A DNA stretch of 64,000 bases from Erpobdella octoculata (GCA_963978895.1 OZ022244.1:4200353-4264352); one strand, 5' to 3'. Positions 29,624 through 42,016 are shown, numbered from the stretch's first letter. Numbers and translations: made by a program. The notes: generated from the sequence alone by a model not told the origin.

Positions 29624-30228
29624 TGTAAGATGAAGATGATTCATCTTACGTATTTTCATAGTATTTGTTTATTTTATTTTATTATGTGTGCATATTTTGG
29701 TTGTGTTGAAACAATAGTCATTTATGTATAAATGTATCTGTGTGTATATGTGTGTATATGTGTGTATATGTGTGTATATATATGTATATATATATATGTA
29801 TATATATGTATATGTGTATATTTGTGCTCCTGTGACATTGTGTGTGCGTATAATTTTTGTATCATTAATTTATATATATGTATATGTGTGTTTGAGTGTA
29901 TATATACATGGATGGATGTATGTATATGTATATATATATATATGTATATATATATATGTATATATATATAATTGGTATTGGTCCTTTTCCTTTTTGTGGT
30001 CCTCAATAGAAAAAAGTAAGGTTGGAGAGAGAGAAATTGGAATTATCAAAAGATTTGTCAGAACCGGGTTAATTTCTGCAAAGTGAGATAAGTCAGTTTA
30101 GAGTCAAGAAAAGGATTATATTCAAGGAAGAATAATAAAGTTAAAATAAATTCGAGAAATATTGTGTTATAAATAACTTCGACTTTAACGTTACGAATCG
30201 CTAGAAAGCTTATTCCTCTACGTTTACA
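29624..30228 (+). repeat. 3' LTR
   Basis: 605 bp, matching the 5' LTR. It follows the polypurine tract directly and is followed by the CCGCC target copy. Confidence 0.9.
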
Positions 30229-30727
30229 CCGCCTAACTGATTTGCCGACTAAAAATCAATACCAATTAATATTAAGTAGGCTGATGTAAACACGCAATTA
30301 TCTCACTAAAAATCGATCGCGAGTGTATCAAATTTTGATATACTATAAAGATATACCTAATCTTAAGTCCATGAAATTTTTATCAAGAATTAATCGGTAA
30401 AAATGTCACTACAACAAGAAACGTGCGTCAATTAATAAATGCGGGATTTTTACATGCGCTCTGATTGGCTCTATTAAAACCATGTCAGATTCGATAAACA
30501 GAAGATACTAAATCGGGTTTCACTTAATACTAAACAGTATCACTAGAAATAAAATAAGTATAATTAATATTCGGCACCAAAAAGGAAGGGGAGTCCAGCA
30601 CTGACCGTCGGATAACGGATAGTGTGTAAATTTTGATTTTCAAATTTTTTGTGTCTGATACAAGCAATCAAGTATGCAATCAAGCAAACATACAAACAGA
30701 CATACAACGTCAAATGTAATATGAAGA
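30229..30727. other. Intergenic; tail of an upstream repeat
   Basis: AT-rich. 30640-30710 ends in a CAAACATACAAACAGACATAC tail like that of the ACTAG family, so a truncated copy probably precedes copy B in tandem. Confidence 0.45.
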
Positions 30728-31320
30728 ACTAGTGGGGTTACCCGGCATTGCCTGTGGTTTTTTGATTGTTTTTATCTCTATTTTTTTCTCTCTTTCGCAT
30801 TTTATTTTTTTCTTCTCCCGCTCCCGCTCTCGCTCCCGTTTTTTGCATGTTTTTGCTCCCTTGTTTTTTGTCTTTTCTCGCTTCCGGTCTTTTCCCGCTC
30901 CCGCTCCCATTCGCTCCCTCGTGTCCTCACGTTCTCCCGCTCCAACTCGTTTTTCCAATTCCGCTACCTCTCCCGCTTGCTTTCTCGTTCCTTTTCTTTC
31001 TTCCTCTCTTTCTGAACAGTTTCTGCCCATAAAAATTAAAATAAATAGATTTAATAAAAGTTGCTGGAAAATTTCTATAAACTTTGTTGCGTAAACTAAA
31101 ATTGACTTTTGTTACGCAATAATTTGTATATTTGATCATAGGCAATTTTGTCCTGGGAAGTTTTTTGGTAATAAAACACAAGAACTACCCTATATTGTAT
31201 TGCCAAATTTTGTTCAAGTTGGTTTAGTGGTTTGGATTTGTATAGAAAACAAACAAATAAAGTGACAAACATACAAAAAAACAGACACACAACTAAACAA
31301 AAAGACAGATCAAACTTAAC
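30728..31320 (+). mobile_element. ACTAG-headed repeat, copy B (unclassified)
   Basis: Head ACTAGTGGGGTTACCCGG, a CTCCCG-rich degenerate stretch (30815-31000), GTTACGCAAT near 31113, TGGGAAGTTTTTTGG near 31153, and a tail of AAACAAACAAATAAAG...ACAGACACAC. The order matches copy A at 14904. A shorter head relative lies reversed at 45998-46029. Confidence 0.65.
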
Positions 31321-32030
31321 GTTATCAAAGGAAGTTGAAACTGGAAAATTAGACTTCGAAGCTTACAAAACCTTATTTCATCAACATATGAAATTTCTCT
31401 AAAACAATTATATTCAGTTCAAACTCATAAACAGTTAAAAACATTTTGCTTTCACTTTTTGAAATACAACAGATTTGTGATTGGTTCTGTGATTAGCAAG
31501 TTTTTGTTCAAGCACGGAAATGTGCAGCAATTGCTATAAGAGTTAATTCGTCATATTTTTAAAACCTACATTCATTGCATAAAAATCTAATGTGAAGATT
31601 AAACTATTATTACAATAACTCTTTGTTCATTTATTTTTATTTGAATTATGAGTCATTTTAGTGAACCAGGATTGTTGACTCAATAGAGAGCCGCTAAACA
31701 CTTAAAGCTAATCTCAACGGCAAATTTGTTGAGTGTCAAAGTTCTATTTTTTTTTTAAACGTTTGTCTATAGAATTGAATTATTAAATTTTATTTTTCAA
31801 ATGTCATTTTTAATTGTTCAATTATTATTCCAAAACACATCTTGAATTTGTTTTCAATATATTGCCAGTAATTTTTTAGAAGCAATAAACATTTTTTGAA
31901 TTCATTTTAATTAACTTTAGTTGTTTAAATAGTTTTTGTTTTCTAAAGTAAAATAAATTTAGAAACTAAAGAAACTTTAAATTTATTCTAAAGTTCAAAC
32001 GTTTGCAAAACTAAAATGGTAGCAAGCCTT
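31321..32030. other. Upstream region of Ly6-A, duplicated near Ly6-C
   Basis: No coding motif. 31640-31860 shares order and wording (AGCCGCT, CTAATCTCAAC, AAGTCATTTTTAA) with 37960-38130 upstream of Ly6-C, so regulatory DNA was copied with the genes. Confidence 0.55.
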
Positions 32031-32082
32031 TATAAAGCAGATATAAAAGATTAGCATAGCACTTTTGAAAAACTATTTGCAG
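32031..32082 (+). promoter_or_regulatory. Promoter and non-coding first exon of Ly6-A
   Basis: TATAAAGC at 32031, about 30 bases before a likely start site, then a short untranslated exon ending CAG/GTAAGA at 32082. The first intron runs to the acceptor at 32239. TATAAAGC also precedes Ly6-B and Ly6-D. Confidence 0.6.
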
Positions 32083-32259
32083 GTAAGATCTATTTTTTAA
32101 CGCAGAGCTATGTTTTTAAAATTTACAAAGAATTTCTTTTAAATTAATGAAAATAAGAATTTAAAACCATCAAAAAATTTATACTAATCATCATATACTA
32201 GTCTTCGATAACTATAAAACTGAATATTTTCAATATCAGATTTGTGTTTCGCCTGCAAT

Positions 32260-33622
32260 ATGCTCAGTTATTTTGTTCTATCCTTTTCTTTTTGTTTGGT
32301 AACTCTGCTGTTGGTTTTGCCAGCTGAATCCATTAAATGTTACAATTGTGATTCAACGTCTGCCTGTGCTGATCCGTTTACTACCCCGAACACTCAGGTA
32401 GAAACGTGTAATGGAGTTTATTGCTACAAAGGTTCTGGCACATTCCACGGTCTGTTCTTTTAATTTCATATTTTATTAGCTTGGCGTTGATTGAATTTTT
32501 TGTCTATTGCTGTAATTTTTAAACAAATCTTTTTCTATATAATTTTTTAATTTTTTCAATGAATTACATTGTTTTTAGGTTAATTTCTATATTTTTTACA
32601 AAGCTTCAAATTTTAATATGAGTTCAATTTTAAAGCGTTTACACAACACAAATTTTGAATTTGTTTACATTTTAAAAAAAAGGAACAATCAGTTTTTTAT
32701 GAATTGTTCCAAAGGTTTTTTTTTAATTTTCGGAACAAATCTATAGAGATATAGATTTTTTTGAAAACGTACTTACGACTACCTTCCACTTCCGTCATCA
32801 GTTATTTTATGAGGTAAACGTGTAAGGGAGCGTAAATTATAAACAAGTAAAGGAAAAAACGATTTTTTAACACAAACTTAAATTTCAAATACACTCGATT
32901 CATAAATACGAAAAATGTCCAAATTCAGTGTTTTTTAATTGAATTATGTATTGTCATCCAATATATACCTATGCTGAAAATTTCAGCTTTCTAGCTAGTC
33001 ATAAAGCTGGTTAAATTTTACTTGCAAGATTTGCGTACAGTGAAAGCCACACACACACCCACACATACAAACACAAACAGAAATTGTAACATGAATAAAA
33101 GTTTTCAAAAAATTACATAGGGTATGAAATAAACAAACTTATTTAAAACAGTAATGTAGTTTTTTAATTGAATCGCCAACAAATCTCTCCTTTCAAAAAT
33201 AGTATAAATGACTACATTAACTAATTTGCATTTGAGAAAACAATCACTTTATTTAATTTATAAAGTTAATTTTATTAAATTCTTTCAAAGCATTATCGAC
33301 GCACTTAAAATAACATCATACAAAAGATAAACATTAAATACTTTCTGCAAAACTACTTAAATTAAAATTCAAACATTTTTATTTTAAGTTTTCAATATTC
33401 ATAGGTAATTATTCCGTCATGAGGAAATGCCAGCCAACAGCGGAGTTCGATGGCTGCAAGTCATATTCTACAACGGGCGCATCTGTCACCGGTTGTTACT
33501 GTAAGACAGATCTCTGCAACTCTGCCCCAGCAATAACAAGTTCTTCTGGACTGTTATCAATAATGTGTTTATGGATGTCACTCAGTCTGATAAACTTGGT
33601 TGGATGTTCAATCAAGTTATAA
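32260..33622 (+). CDS. Ly6-A: GPI-anchored three-finger (Ly6/uPAR) protein
   Basis: Coding exons 32260-32449 and 33405-33622 join at phase 1 into 135 residues. Residues 1-24 are a signal peptide (VTLLLVLPAES). The mature part has ten cysteines in the Ly6 order: CYNC, CADPF, C, CYK, then C, GC and CYCKTDLCN. The last about 20 residues are hydrophobic with no tail, as in a GPI-anchor signal. The C-x-D-P-F motif after the third cysteine is shared with invertebrate Ly6 proteins such as the quiver/sleepless group. Such proteins modulate receptors or channels or bind ligands at the cell surface. The partner here is unknown. The start was chosen as the ATG of the signal peptide, not the longer frame upstream, which begins in the 5' UTR exon. 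Confidence 0.9.
32450..33404. other. Intron of Ly6-A
   Basis: 955 bp, AT-rich, with no gene. It has a CACACACAC patch near 33050. The same intron is only 82 bp in Ly6-B. Confidence 0.8.
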
Positions 33623-35167
33623 ATTTATGGCTTGTCTCAAAACACAAAACGGTTGTTTAATAATGATCCGTTTTTTATTCTTATTCGTCTCTCATTTATG
33701 ATTGAAATTGCGTTGTGGCAGACACATCAACAAACGATTTATAAAATGTAACTTATAACTCATAATACAATTGTTTGGTTTGAAAAAATACAAGTGCTTC
33801 TGTTGTTTATTATTGATTTGGTATAATAAGTAAATTCTAATTGATAGAGTAAATAACAATTTTACCAAACTTAAGTGGTTTTCTGAATGTTTTTTGTAAT
33901 TATTGTTAAATAAATTTTTTTTGTTTTTACATATTATTTGAACAGTTTTGCATTTTTTAATAAGATTATGTAAACCAATAAAAAACTCTGTCATGCATTT
34001 AATTAGCAAAGCCATAAAAAACTAACGATAAAACATGTACTAGCAAAACTCCTGATAAGAAATAGAAACTCAAACTCTATAGCGTAGCATGGGTTTAATC
34101 TAGCAAAGTTTAAGGTCGAATTTACCTCTTACGTATTAGATATTAAATTTTAAAATGAAAAACTGGTGGTAAGATAAAAAAAATGCATATTTTGTTAAAG
34201 CATTTGACAATTTGTAGGGTCACCAATTTGTAGGGTCACCAATTTGTAGGGTCACCAATTTGTAGGGTCACCAATTTGTAGGGTCACCAATTTGTAGGGT
34301 CACCAATTTGTAGGGTCACCAATTTGTAGGGTCACCAATTTGTAGGGTCACCAATTTGTAGGGTCACTAATTTGTAGGGTCACCAATTTGTAGGGTCACC
34401 AATTTGTAGGGGAAGAGTGGCGCTCATCAAGGCAATCAAAAAAATCAATCAAAACATGACACCCTAGAGTTGTTTTATCAGCAACGTTGGACTATTACTA
34501 GTTAAGCTATAACAAAAACCCGTTTTGAACCAAATCAAATGTTTTTTCTTCATTACACACCGTCACAAATGAGTGACTCTTTTCTTTCCCTAGGTGTGTA
34601 ACGTTATTTATAGATGGGTTTATATGACTTTGTCATAGCGCAAAAAGTATTATTCAATTTATGAACAACAAAAATTACTAAGTTACTAGAAAAACTTTCA
34701 ATTTTAATTTATAACTAAAAATAGCCCGTCAAAAATGAAGGTTTTTTTGTTTTTATCAAACTGTCAGATAAAAAATAAAAACAGTTTCGCTTCTCTTCCC
34801 TTCTATTAACATAAAAAGTTCAATAAAGTCAGGTTTTCACTGCGCTCTAAATGATTAAATCATAAAACAATGTGGTTCCTCTAACTACTCAGCAATTTGG
34901 AAAAATGTTAAATGATTTGAATCGGAACTGTTTTTTACAGTTAACTTGGTACTAATAATATCATAGTAGCCTATTTATAACAATATAAGTTAATAGAGAA
35001 TACCATAATGATATTTGTTGACATTTTTAAATTCAAAATTAAAACACGCTTTTTTAAAAACAGCTTCTTTGGTAAATTCCAGATAACTTAAATTTAAAAT
35101 AAATTTAAAAAAATCTCATTGTTCTGTTTTTAGAAAAATTTATGAGCTGTGAACAAAAGATTAATAA
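33623..35167. other. Ly6-A to Ly6-B intergenic DNA, partly duplicated
   Basis: It contains the 16-bp minisatellite (34208-34411). 34555-34680 (CACACCGTCACAAATGAGTGACTC, GTAACGTTATTTA) resembles 37600-37700 downstream of Ly6-B. 34730-34930 (TTTTTATCAAACTGTCAGAT, ACAATGTGGTT, CTCAGCAAT) resembles 39340-39500 downstream of Ly6-C. No genes seen. Confidence 0.65.
34208..34411 (+). repeat. 16-bp minisatellite, 12.75 copies
   Basis: The unit is CAATTTGTAGGGTCAC, in twelve full copies plus 12 bases. Only one copy carries a visible change (CAC to TAC phase C-to-T). Near-identity means recent expansion. Confidence 0.98.
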
Positions 35168-35292
35168 ATTCAAATTCAGAATCAACTAAAAATTTTTAGT
35201 CGCCTAAGTAAAACTGTCTCACACCGTCGCCTTTGGGCAAAACTTGTTTTACTAAGGCGACTAATAAATTTGAGTTGATTCTGATTTTGAAT
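35168..35292. repeat. Foldback element, arms about 45 bp
   Basis: Left arm 35168-35213 pairs with 35249-35292 (AGTTGATTCTG, TAGTCGCC, GTAAAAC/GTTTTAC) with a few mismatches around a 35-base loop. The - strand frame here is not supported as a gene. Confidence 0.8.
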
Positions 35293-35847
35293 TTCTGGAT
35301 AGTCAGAACAGAGATTGATAAGATAGAGCAGGTAAGTTGGAAAGCTGTTTTGAAAAATAATGTGAGGGAGAGTTAGGAATTTATAAGAAATTCTTAGCGA
35401 AGAAGGAAGCCAGAGCAAATTTCGGAAAATTGGAGATATCTTTATGGGTTGGTCTACCAACTACCGGACGGGTGGTGGAGGACAAAACACTCGTATAAGG
35501 ATAGAGAATCCAACGGGAAGCAAGCCAGCATTTTATTACAGTAATCCAGTCTTAAGAGGCCAAAAGCATGGATGTCTCAACCTTTAGTTTTTCAATTGTT
35601 TTATATTTAGTTCATGCATGTCGAAGATTTTTTCAATACCAATTTTAGTTGAATTGTTTTGAAACCATCAAGCATGTATTCAATCCATTCTAATGGTTTT
35701 CCGATTTTTAGTTAGTTTCAGTAGAGAACGGTTTTACACATACAATTTTTATTTTAAATGTTGCAAACAAACTACTTACAAAATACTCAGACGTAAAAAC
35801 AGCTGCTCGCAATGTCAATTCTAAAGTCCAATTTTGTAGCATCTTTT

Positions 35848-35900
35848 TATAAAGCTCAAACACTAGGTAAGCACAACACTTCTTAAAGATTATTTCACAG
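35848..35900 (+). promoter_or_regulatory. Promoter and non-coding first exon of Ly6-B
   Basis: TATAAAGCTCAAAC at 35848, then an untranslated exon ending CACAG/GTAAGA at 35900. This is the same layout and spacing as for Ly6-A. Confidence 0.6.
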
Positions 35901-36078
35901 GTAAGATAATTGAGATTGTAGTTTATTTTATGATTTAATTAAAGTTGATGATTTTAACAATTTTTTTCGAAGTCAATTCTTACAAAAACAAATTTTACCA
36001 TAATTTAACCACATATAATTGTTTCAAGTAACCAACAACTGTAAAAAAAAAATTTCAGATATTTGTTCAGCTTGCAAG

Positions 36079-36556
36079 ATGAGTATTTATTTTATTCTCT
36101 CCACTTCTCTCTGTCTGATAACTCTGCTGCTGGTTTTGCCTGCCGAAGCCATTGAGTGTTACAATTGCGGGTCAACATCTGCAGCATGTGCAGATCCGTT
36201 CAACCTGAACACTCGGATAGGAAAATGTTATGGAACTTATTGCTACAAAGTGTCTTCTTCTTACCAAAGTTTGCTGTTGATTTGTATAGTTTATTAAATG
36301 AATGACAGTTTAATTTATCTCTGTCTTCAAATTTAATTTTTAATTTGTAGATGTATATTACGTCAGTAGAACTTGCGCGCCATTTGTCGAGCACGAGGGC
36401 TGCAGGACAATTTCTGTCTCGGGCGCATCTGTCACAAGTTGTTACTGTAAGACTGATCTCTGCAACTCTGCCCCAGCACTACCAAGTATTTCTGGAGTGT
36501 TATCAATGATGTATTTATGGATGTCACTCAGTCTGGTTGGCTTGGTTTGCAGTTGA
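36079..36556 (+). CDS. Ly6-B: GPI-anchored three-finger protein
   Basis: Exons 36079-36268 and 36351-36556 give 131 residues. The first exon has exactly the same coding length (190 bases) as in Ly6-A, and the protein is its closest relative: signal peptide LITLLLVLPAEAI, CYNCGSTSAACADPF, and SCYCKTDLCNSAPA followed by a hydrophobic GPI-type end. The ten cysteines are kept. The intron is only 82 bp. High similarity at both ends and in the promoter points to a recent tandem duplication of A and B. Confidence 0.9.
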
Positions 36557-38572
36557 AAGAAGTTAAAAATGCATGAATTGTTTAAAGATACAACACTTCT
36601 GTGTGTTAGAACAATTTAATTATTTTTTTTGTATTTCACTAATGAGCTGCTAGAAACATGTTTATAAAGTTTTATGGCTTTTTAAAATTGTAATGTGATT
36701 ATATAAAAACTCCTTTATAGATAATTAGTTTACAATTTGTGCTGCTAATTTTTTTGATTGCATAAAATGTTTTACATTTTTTATATTTGTGTTTTGTTTG
36801 TAATATAATTTTATATTTTTTAGAGCGCAAACCCGTTGTTTTTCTTAAATTTTATTTTTTATGATGTAAAAATTAAAGTTGATATGACAGTGACCACTCT
36901 TTTAAAAAGTACAATGATTTGAAGAGAAGGCTCGAATGCGTTAAAGCTCCGTTCTTCTGCTGTGCAATCTGAAAACAAAATTTGCAGTGCTGTTGGGAAG
37001 CTGTTGTATAGCCCAGCTAAATGCAAATGTTTTTGTGGCAAAAAATCAAATGGCAAAGCTATTTGAAAACATTGAAAAGGTAGAAATATCTGTGACCCCG
37101 CCATGACTTCAGAGCATTGCAACTATATTGGTGAACCTGAAACACTTATAATAAACAAATCTTTTTATAAACTAATTGTAAGTTTTTTTTATTAGCTTAA
37201 CCTGTATAAGTGACGTCACTACAAATCAGATCGTCTCAAATAAAACGTTACAAAAATTTTATACTTCTCATTAGAAGTTAAATTTTTTTCAAATGAAACT
37301 TGACATGTTCCAAATTATTTTTCCTCCAGTGAATATGGCTGCCTTTTTATATAATAAGAGCAGTAATAGAAATAATTAATCTAGTTATAGCTTATAGCTT
37401 GGTAATATAGAAGCCATAGAGGCAACCGCAAACCCTGAGACATAGATAGAGGTGTCCAAATAATAATTGTGCCCAGCCTCAACTCTGCTTCTCTGAACCT
37501 TAAGAGGGCAACATGGCTTGGTCGCAAAAATATAATGAAACTGTTTAAGGTAAATGTTTCATTTTGATGTGGCGTCGCATATCATAGACTTTCTCTCTTC
37601 CCTCAGCACACATCGTCGCAAATCCGTGACTCACATTTTCCTTAGATGTGCAACGTTATTTACGAACGGGCTGATTCGTATGTCTTTTTATAACACAAAC
37701 AGTTTTTTTTCAAACAATTATTTAATCAACAAAAAAGCTCCCTTTCTTAATTATTAATTGAATTATTTAGCTAATGTCAACGCTATTCGAACAGTAAAAC
37801 TAATTGCATTGATTTCTATCGTTGTTCAAATAATGAACTCTCAAAGTAGCTGCAAAAGATGAATTTATGAAGGGTGTCGATGGTTTTATTCTAGTTAATG
37901 TATCAGCACAATACTTTAAAATGTTCATAATTTCAATGTTTTAACAATTAATAATCATCTTGGTTAGAGAACTGAATTTTTTTGATAAAACGACTAGCCG
38001 CTCATTTTTTAGAACTAATCTCAACTTCAAAATTTGTATGGCTTAATATACCACTTCATTTTTTCATGAACAAATAAAAGTCATTTTTTTTTAAATGCTA
38101 GTTTTTAATTTTTCAACTTTTAATTAAATGTTTCATCCAACAGCATGACTGTAAAAAATGTGTTTGAATTTATTTTGAGTGAGATCTGTCCGCTAATTCA
38201 CCCTATTGAATTTTTTAACTAGTCTTACTTTAGAAAACTATTTTCTCATAAAAAAAATTAACTTCTCAAGCCGCAAGCAAAATTTTTACTCATACTCAAA
38301 TTCTGAAGTACAATATTTTTTAAAACCAATAAAGTGATTTTTCCTTATAAGGCTGAGACAAAGGACTACCACAGTTGATCTTGTAAAAAAATTGTTATTT
38401 GTTGAAAAAGTGAGATTTATTTTAATTATTCTATTAAAATGAAATTAGTCTTTGAAAAGGCATTTAAAAAATAATTAAATAAAATTACCACAACCTGTAA
38501 TTTTTCAATATATTATTAACATACATATTTTTTCAAATTTTTTTTAATACCAATTATTTTCTTACCTGCAGA
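36557..38572. other. Ly6-B to Ly6-C intergenic DNA
   Basis: 36760-36880 resembles one arm of the foldback at 42131-42461 (TTTTAGAGCGCAAACCCGTTGTTTTT). 37600-37740 and 37960-38130 are duplicated relative to Ly6-A flanks. A weak TATAAGGCTGAGAC lies near 38346, the position expected for the Ly6-C promoter. No gene found. Confidence 0.6.
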
Positions 38573-39171
38573 ATGTGTAGTTGTTTTGTTCTCTCTTCCA
38601 TTGTCTTTTTGGCAACTCTGCAGCTTTTGCCTGTTGAATCCATTGAATGTTTTTCATGTAACCGCACTTCTTCTTGTGCTGATCCGTTCAACTGGAGCAC
38701 TCGGGTAGGAAAGTGTCTAGGAAATGTTTGCTACAAAATTTTCAATGTAGACAAAGGTGTGTTGTTTTATTTTACAAATAAATAAGAAACAACACAATAG
38801 CACATAACTAAGAAACACAATTTCTAGAAGTGTTTATACGTATTTAAGCTGTTTATGTTTTTGTTTTTAAATATTCTAACTTAAACAAAAATCATATTAC
38901 AAAGAATAAATTAAAATAAAACTTGAAAAAATGCTTACTTTGATTTTTCTTTTTTATATTCATAGGCGTTAATTCTTACATGAGATCTTGCGTACCGGTA
39001 ATGGAATACAATGGCTGTAGGACATATCCTCTATCGGGGATAACTATCAAGGAATGCTTCTGTAACACTGACTTCTGCAATTTAACGCCTGCACTACCAT
39101 GTACATATGGATTGGTAGCAATGATGATTTTGATTACGACACTCAGTTTGATAAGCATGATTAAAAGTTGA
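38573..39171 (+). CDS. Ly6-C: GPI-anchored three-finger protein
   Basis: Exons 38573-38756 and 38966-39171 (phase 1) give 129 residues: signal peptide, CFSCNRTSSCADPF, a CLGNVCYK loop, then RSCVPVMEYNGCRTY and ECFCNTDFCN, and a hydrophobic end. Ten cysteines are kept in the same order. The acceptor CTTACCTGCAG lies two bases before the ATG, so the start sits right at an exon edge, as in Ly6-G. Confidence 0.9.
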
Positions 39172-40683
39172 AACAAATTTTAGGCTCTTAGCTTTTGGTT
39201 GCTTTACAAAATTAGTTTGTTTTTATTTTCATTATTTTTGCATTTAAGTTGCAAGTTTTAAAAAACCACGTTAAAATTTTGTTTTGTTATGCTAATTACC
39301 TATTCACACATGAGATTTCATTACTAACTAAAATCAAAAATGACGTTTTTTTGTTTTTATCGAACTGTCAGATTTTCCATTTCTGCTTATGTTACAGAAA
39401 GTTTATTCAAGTCAGGATCTTAATAGCTGTTAATGATTGATTAATAAAACATGGTAATTAAACAATGTGGTTGTTCTACCTGCTCAGCAATATCAAAAAG
39501 TGGTTCAATGCTATGGATTGAACCTGGTTCAAACAATTTAAATTCACAACATTTTATGCCAAGAGTTTTTTTGAAGCATCCAGCATAATGTCTGATATTA
39601 TCGGATAAATTCTTGTATTATAAGCTGAAGTATAAACGTTTCGGATTTTTATGACCGACAGTGTACAATTGCGTAATAACTTTTATTATGCTCCTAAACC
39701 CACTAATTTTATTAACTTCTGACAGCTGACTGCCGCCGCGTTATGCAATATTGCATACACAAATACATACATACAGACATCAGAAATCATGTATGTTGAT
39801 ACTGGAAAAATTCTTAGTTGGAGATAAAACAATATTGTAAACTTTTTAATTAAACCTTCAATTTTATGTAAATAATGTTTTTTCTTTTAAATAAGGTGGT
39901 TTTCGGGTTTCTGAAAATAACGTTGAGTGTTATATGATGTGATTATTTCCTCTAAAAAAATGATTAACTTTACTGGGTTTAGAGAGCGAAGAATAATTTT
40001 AATACTTAATGCGAATGAGTTAAAAAATTAAGAAATTGCAAAATGCATATCTAATGAAACGTTGTGTTCTTATTTATTTTGTTAAGAAATGTTTTTTTAT
40101 AAGACTATCGGGTTAGAGTAACAGGATATGACAAATAATGATAGAACTTAGTGGTAGGCAGCTAAACACTTAACCACGGAAAACTAGATGACAGATGATA
40201 GGCTAATTATGTTGGTATCAGTTACGAATAATTATTAAACAGAAGCTAATTGAGTTTTGAGACAGAAAGAGCATTATATAAGTATTACCAAAATGTTCAT
40301 GTCACTGATCACAATTTGATTTTGTCTTCTTTTTTTATACCTCCTTTTTCATCCAGATATTGGCTTGCAGGTATCATCAATGTGAAGTTAGCCAAAAACT
40401 GTTCTTTTATTTTTTATGTGATGATTTTATTATTACAACGCTTATATTAACTTGCAACGTTGTTTGTTTGTCTGTTTTATCGCCGAGTGCGAATAAGCAA
40501 ATCGACGTTGTTTGTAATTTGTTTGTTTCAGCGCAACGTCGAGTACGAATAAACACATCAACTAAAAAAATTTTAACAGTAAGAAATGAAAAATAACAAC
40601 AAATATAAATAATATTTTGATTTATAAAAAATACACACTACAAAATAAAAAATAATATAAAGTATGAAAAATATTTTTTTAAA
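39172..40683. other. Ly6-C to MITE intergenic DNA
   Basis: 39340-39500 is duplicated downstream of Ly6-A. 39725-39790 (CTGACTGCCGCCGCG...CATACATACAGACATC) resembles a short tail of a CATACA-ended repeat. No gene recognised. Confidence 0.5.
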
Positions 40684-40955
40684 ACAACGCTCGTATACTA
40701 ATGTACTAAAGTGTTAAAAATAATAATAATGTGTACATATTATAATTTTTTTGAAATAAATGTTTTGTTTTTAATATAATAAGAGCCTAGGGCGTGATCT
40801 ATATAATATCTATAACCTAGTATCTATATAACATCTATAACATACTATCGCCCAACGCTTTAATCTTCCAAACGAAACGTTTAGTTCATAAAATGTTAAT
40901 ATGTACACATTAATATTATTGTTAACATTTCAGTACATAAGTATACGAGCAATGT
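40684..40955. mobile_element. Palindromic MITE, copy 2
   Basis: Ends ACAACGCTCGTATACTAATG and its inverse GTATACGAGCAATGT, with arms of about 100 bp. The centre contains repeats of ATCTATAAC and CGCCCAACGC. It shares arms with 16860-17102 and 24305-24432. Confidence 0.8.
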
Positions 40956-41619
40956 TTAAAAAAATTTTTTTTTACATTTTATTATTTTATTTTTTTCTTT
41001 GTTCAAGAATTTTAACTGAATCAGGATATCGTCAGAATATTTATTTAGCTTAATTTATTTTTAGATTTAAAAAAATGATGAACATAAAAAAAATAAGTTG
41101 AATGTTGGACGGATTTTGATTAAAAGAATTGAGGCATATAAGGGCTGAATTAAGCTTCTTACTATCAATCAAATTTAAACTATTTTTGTGTTACCTTTGA
41201 CAATCCAATATCGTAACAATATATACGTTCATAAAAACGGGTTCATAAGTGAGTACTTGAATGCTTATGCATCCCAGTAAGAAAACGGGCTTGGTTTGTT
41301 GATTCAATTTGTTGAAACCGCTGAGTATTTATCATTAATCTTTACTATTCTTAAAACTGTTGAAGATAGATGAAAAATAAAAATAATCAATTACTTTTTG
41401 AGCAGTCAGATTGTAAGGAGTCCTGAACTAATTTTATTCAAAGTTTCAAGTTTTTTAATTGTTAGTTTTTAAATTTAAGTTAACTCCACTAAATGATAAA
41501 ACATGCATACACCGTATTTTACAATGTTTTTATTAGATCACTTTGTTGTCTGAGATTTTGTCTGTTCGCGAATATAGATTTCAATTAAAATGTTGCCTGC
41601 ATACTGCACACAGATTTCT

Positions 41620-41771
41620 TTTTTCTATAATAGTTTTAAGTCCTTTACACCAGGTGTTTTAAGACTGAAATGGCTGTATGTAGGAAGCACCTGAGTACTT
41701 CCTGTCGTTGATCAAAATTTGATTCTTTTAACTTCTCCCTCCTCTTTTTTCCAGGCTTGGGACTGGCTTGC
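41620..41771 (-). mobile_element. 5'-truncated LINE 3' end, second copy
   Basis: On the - strand it encodes QASPKPGKKRREKLKESN and ends ISVLKHLV-stop, matching the peptide at 2628-2750 with mostly conservative changes. The frame continues upstream to 41866 but without recognisable motif. The poly(A) tail is worn down to an AT-rich stretch. Confidence 0.6.
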
Positions 41772-41881
41772 AAAAGCAAGGCGGAGTTACATAGATTTCT
41801 ATTTCTTACCAGCTTATATATGTTACTAGGTGTCGAATCCAATACGATGGTGTTTTTTGTAAACATTATCCCGATAGACCA

Positions 41882-42016
41882 AATAGGCTACAACATCAAA
41901 ACTTTAGTAAAACAAATAGTTATAAAAAATAATGCCACCAAGCGAAAAAAACTAAAAAGTACAAAATGTAAAATAGTTTAAATTCAATTTTTGCCACCAA
42001 GCGAAAAAAACTAAAA
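41882..42016 (+). repeat. Direct repeats next to the foldback element
   Basis: About 53 bp at 41882-41934 recur exactly as the central spacer of the foldback at 42271-42321. Also, a 25-bp word starting GCCACCAAGCGAAAAAAAC occurs at about 41935 and again at about 41992. Confidence 0.85.

Larger units (their letters stand above)
26889..30228 (+). mobile_element. Complete but internally deleted Gypsy-type LTR retrotransposon
   Basis: Two LTRs (26889-27535 and 29624-30228) begin TGTAAGATG and end GTTTACA. They are flanked by a perfect 5-bp duplication CCGCC at 26884-26888 and 30229-30233. A primer-binding site starts TGGTGACCTCGACG at 27537, and a polypurine tract AAGAGGGGGGA lies at about 29611. 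The interior encodes gag, a CCHC knuckle and a protease-like region, then jumps to the few residues (NIGADFLSR-like) that end RNase H. Nearly all reverse transcriptase, RNase H and integrase are deleted. So it is non-autonomous, but its ends are intact. Confidence 0.92.

Noticed and set aside
30710..31094. Arg/Glu-rich and Ser/Pro-rich frames
   Set aside because: They are both strands of the CTCCCG-rich degenerate repeat in the ACTAG element.
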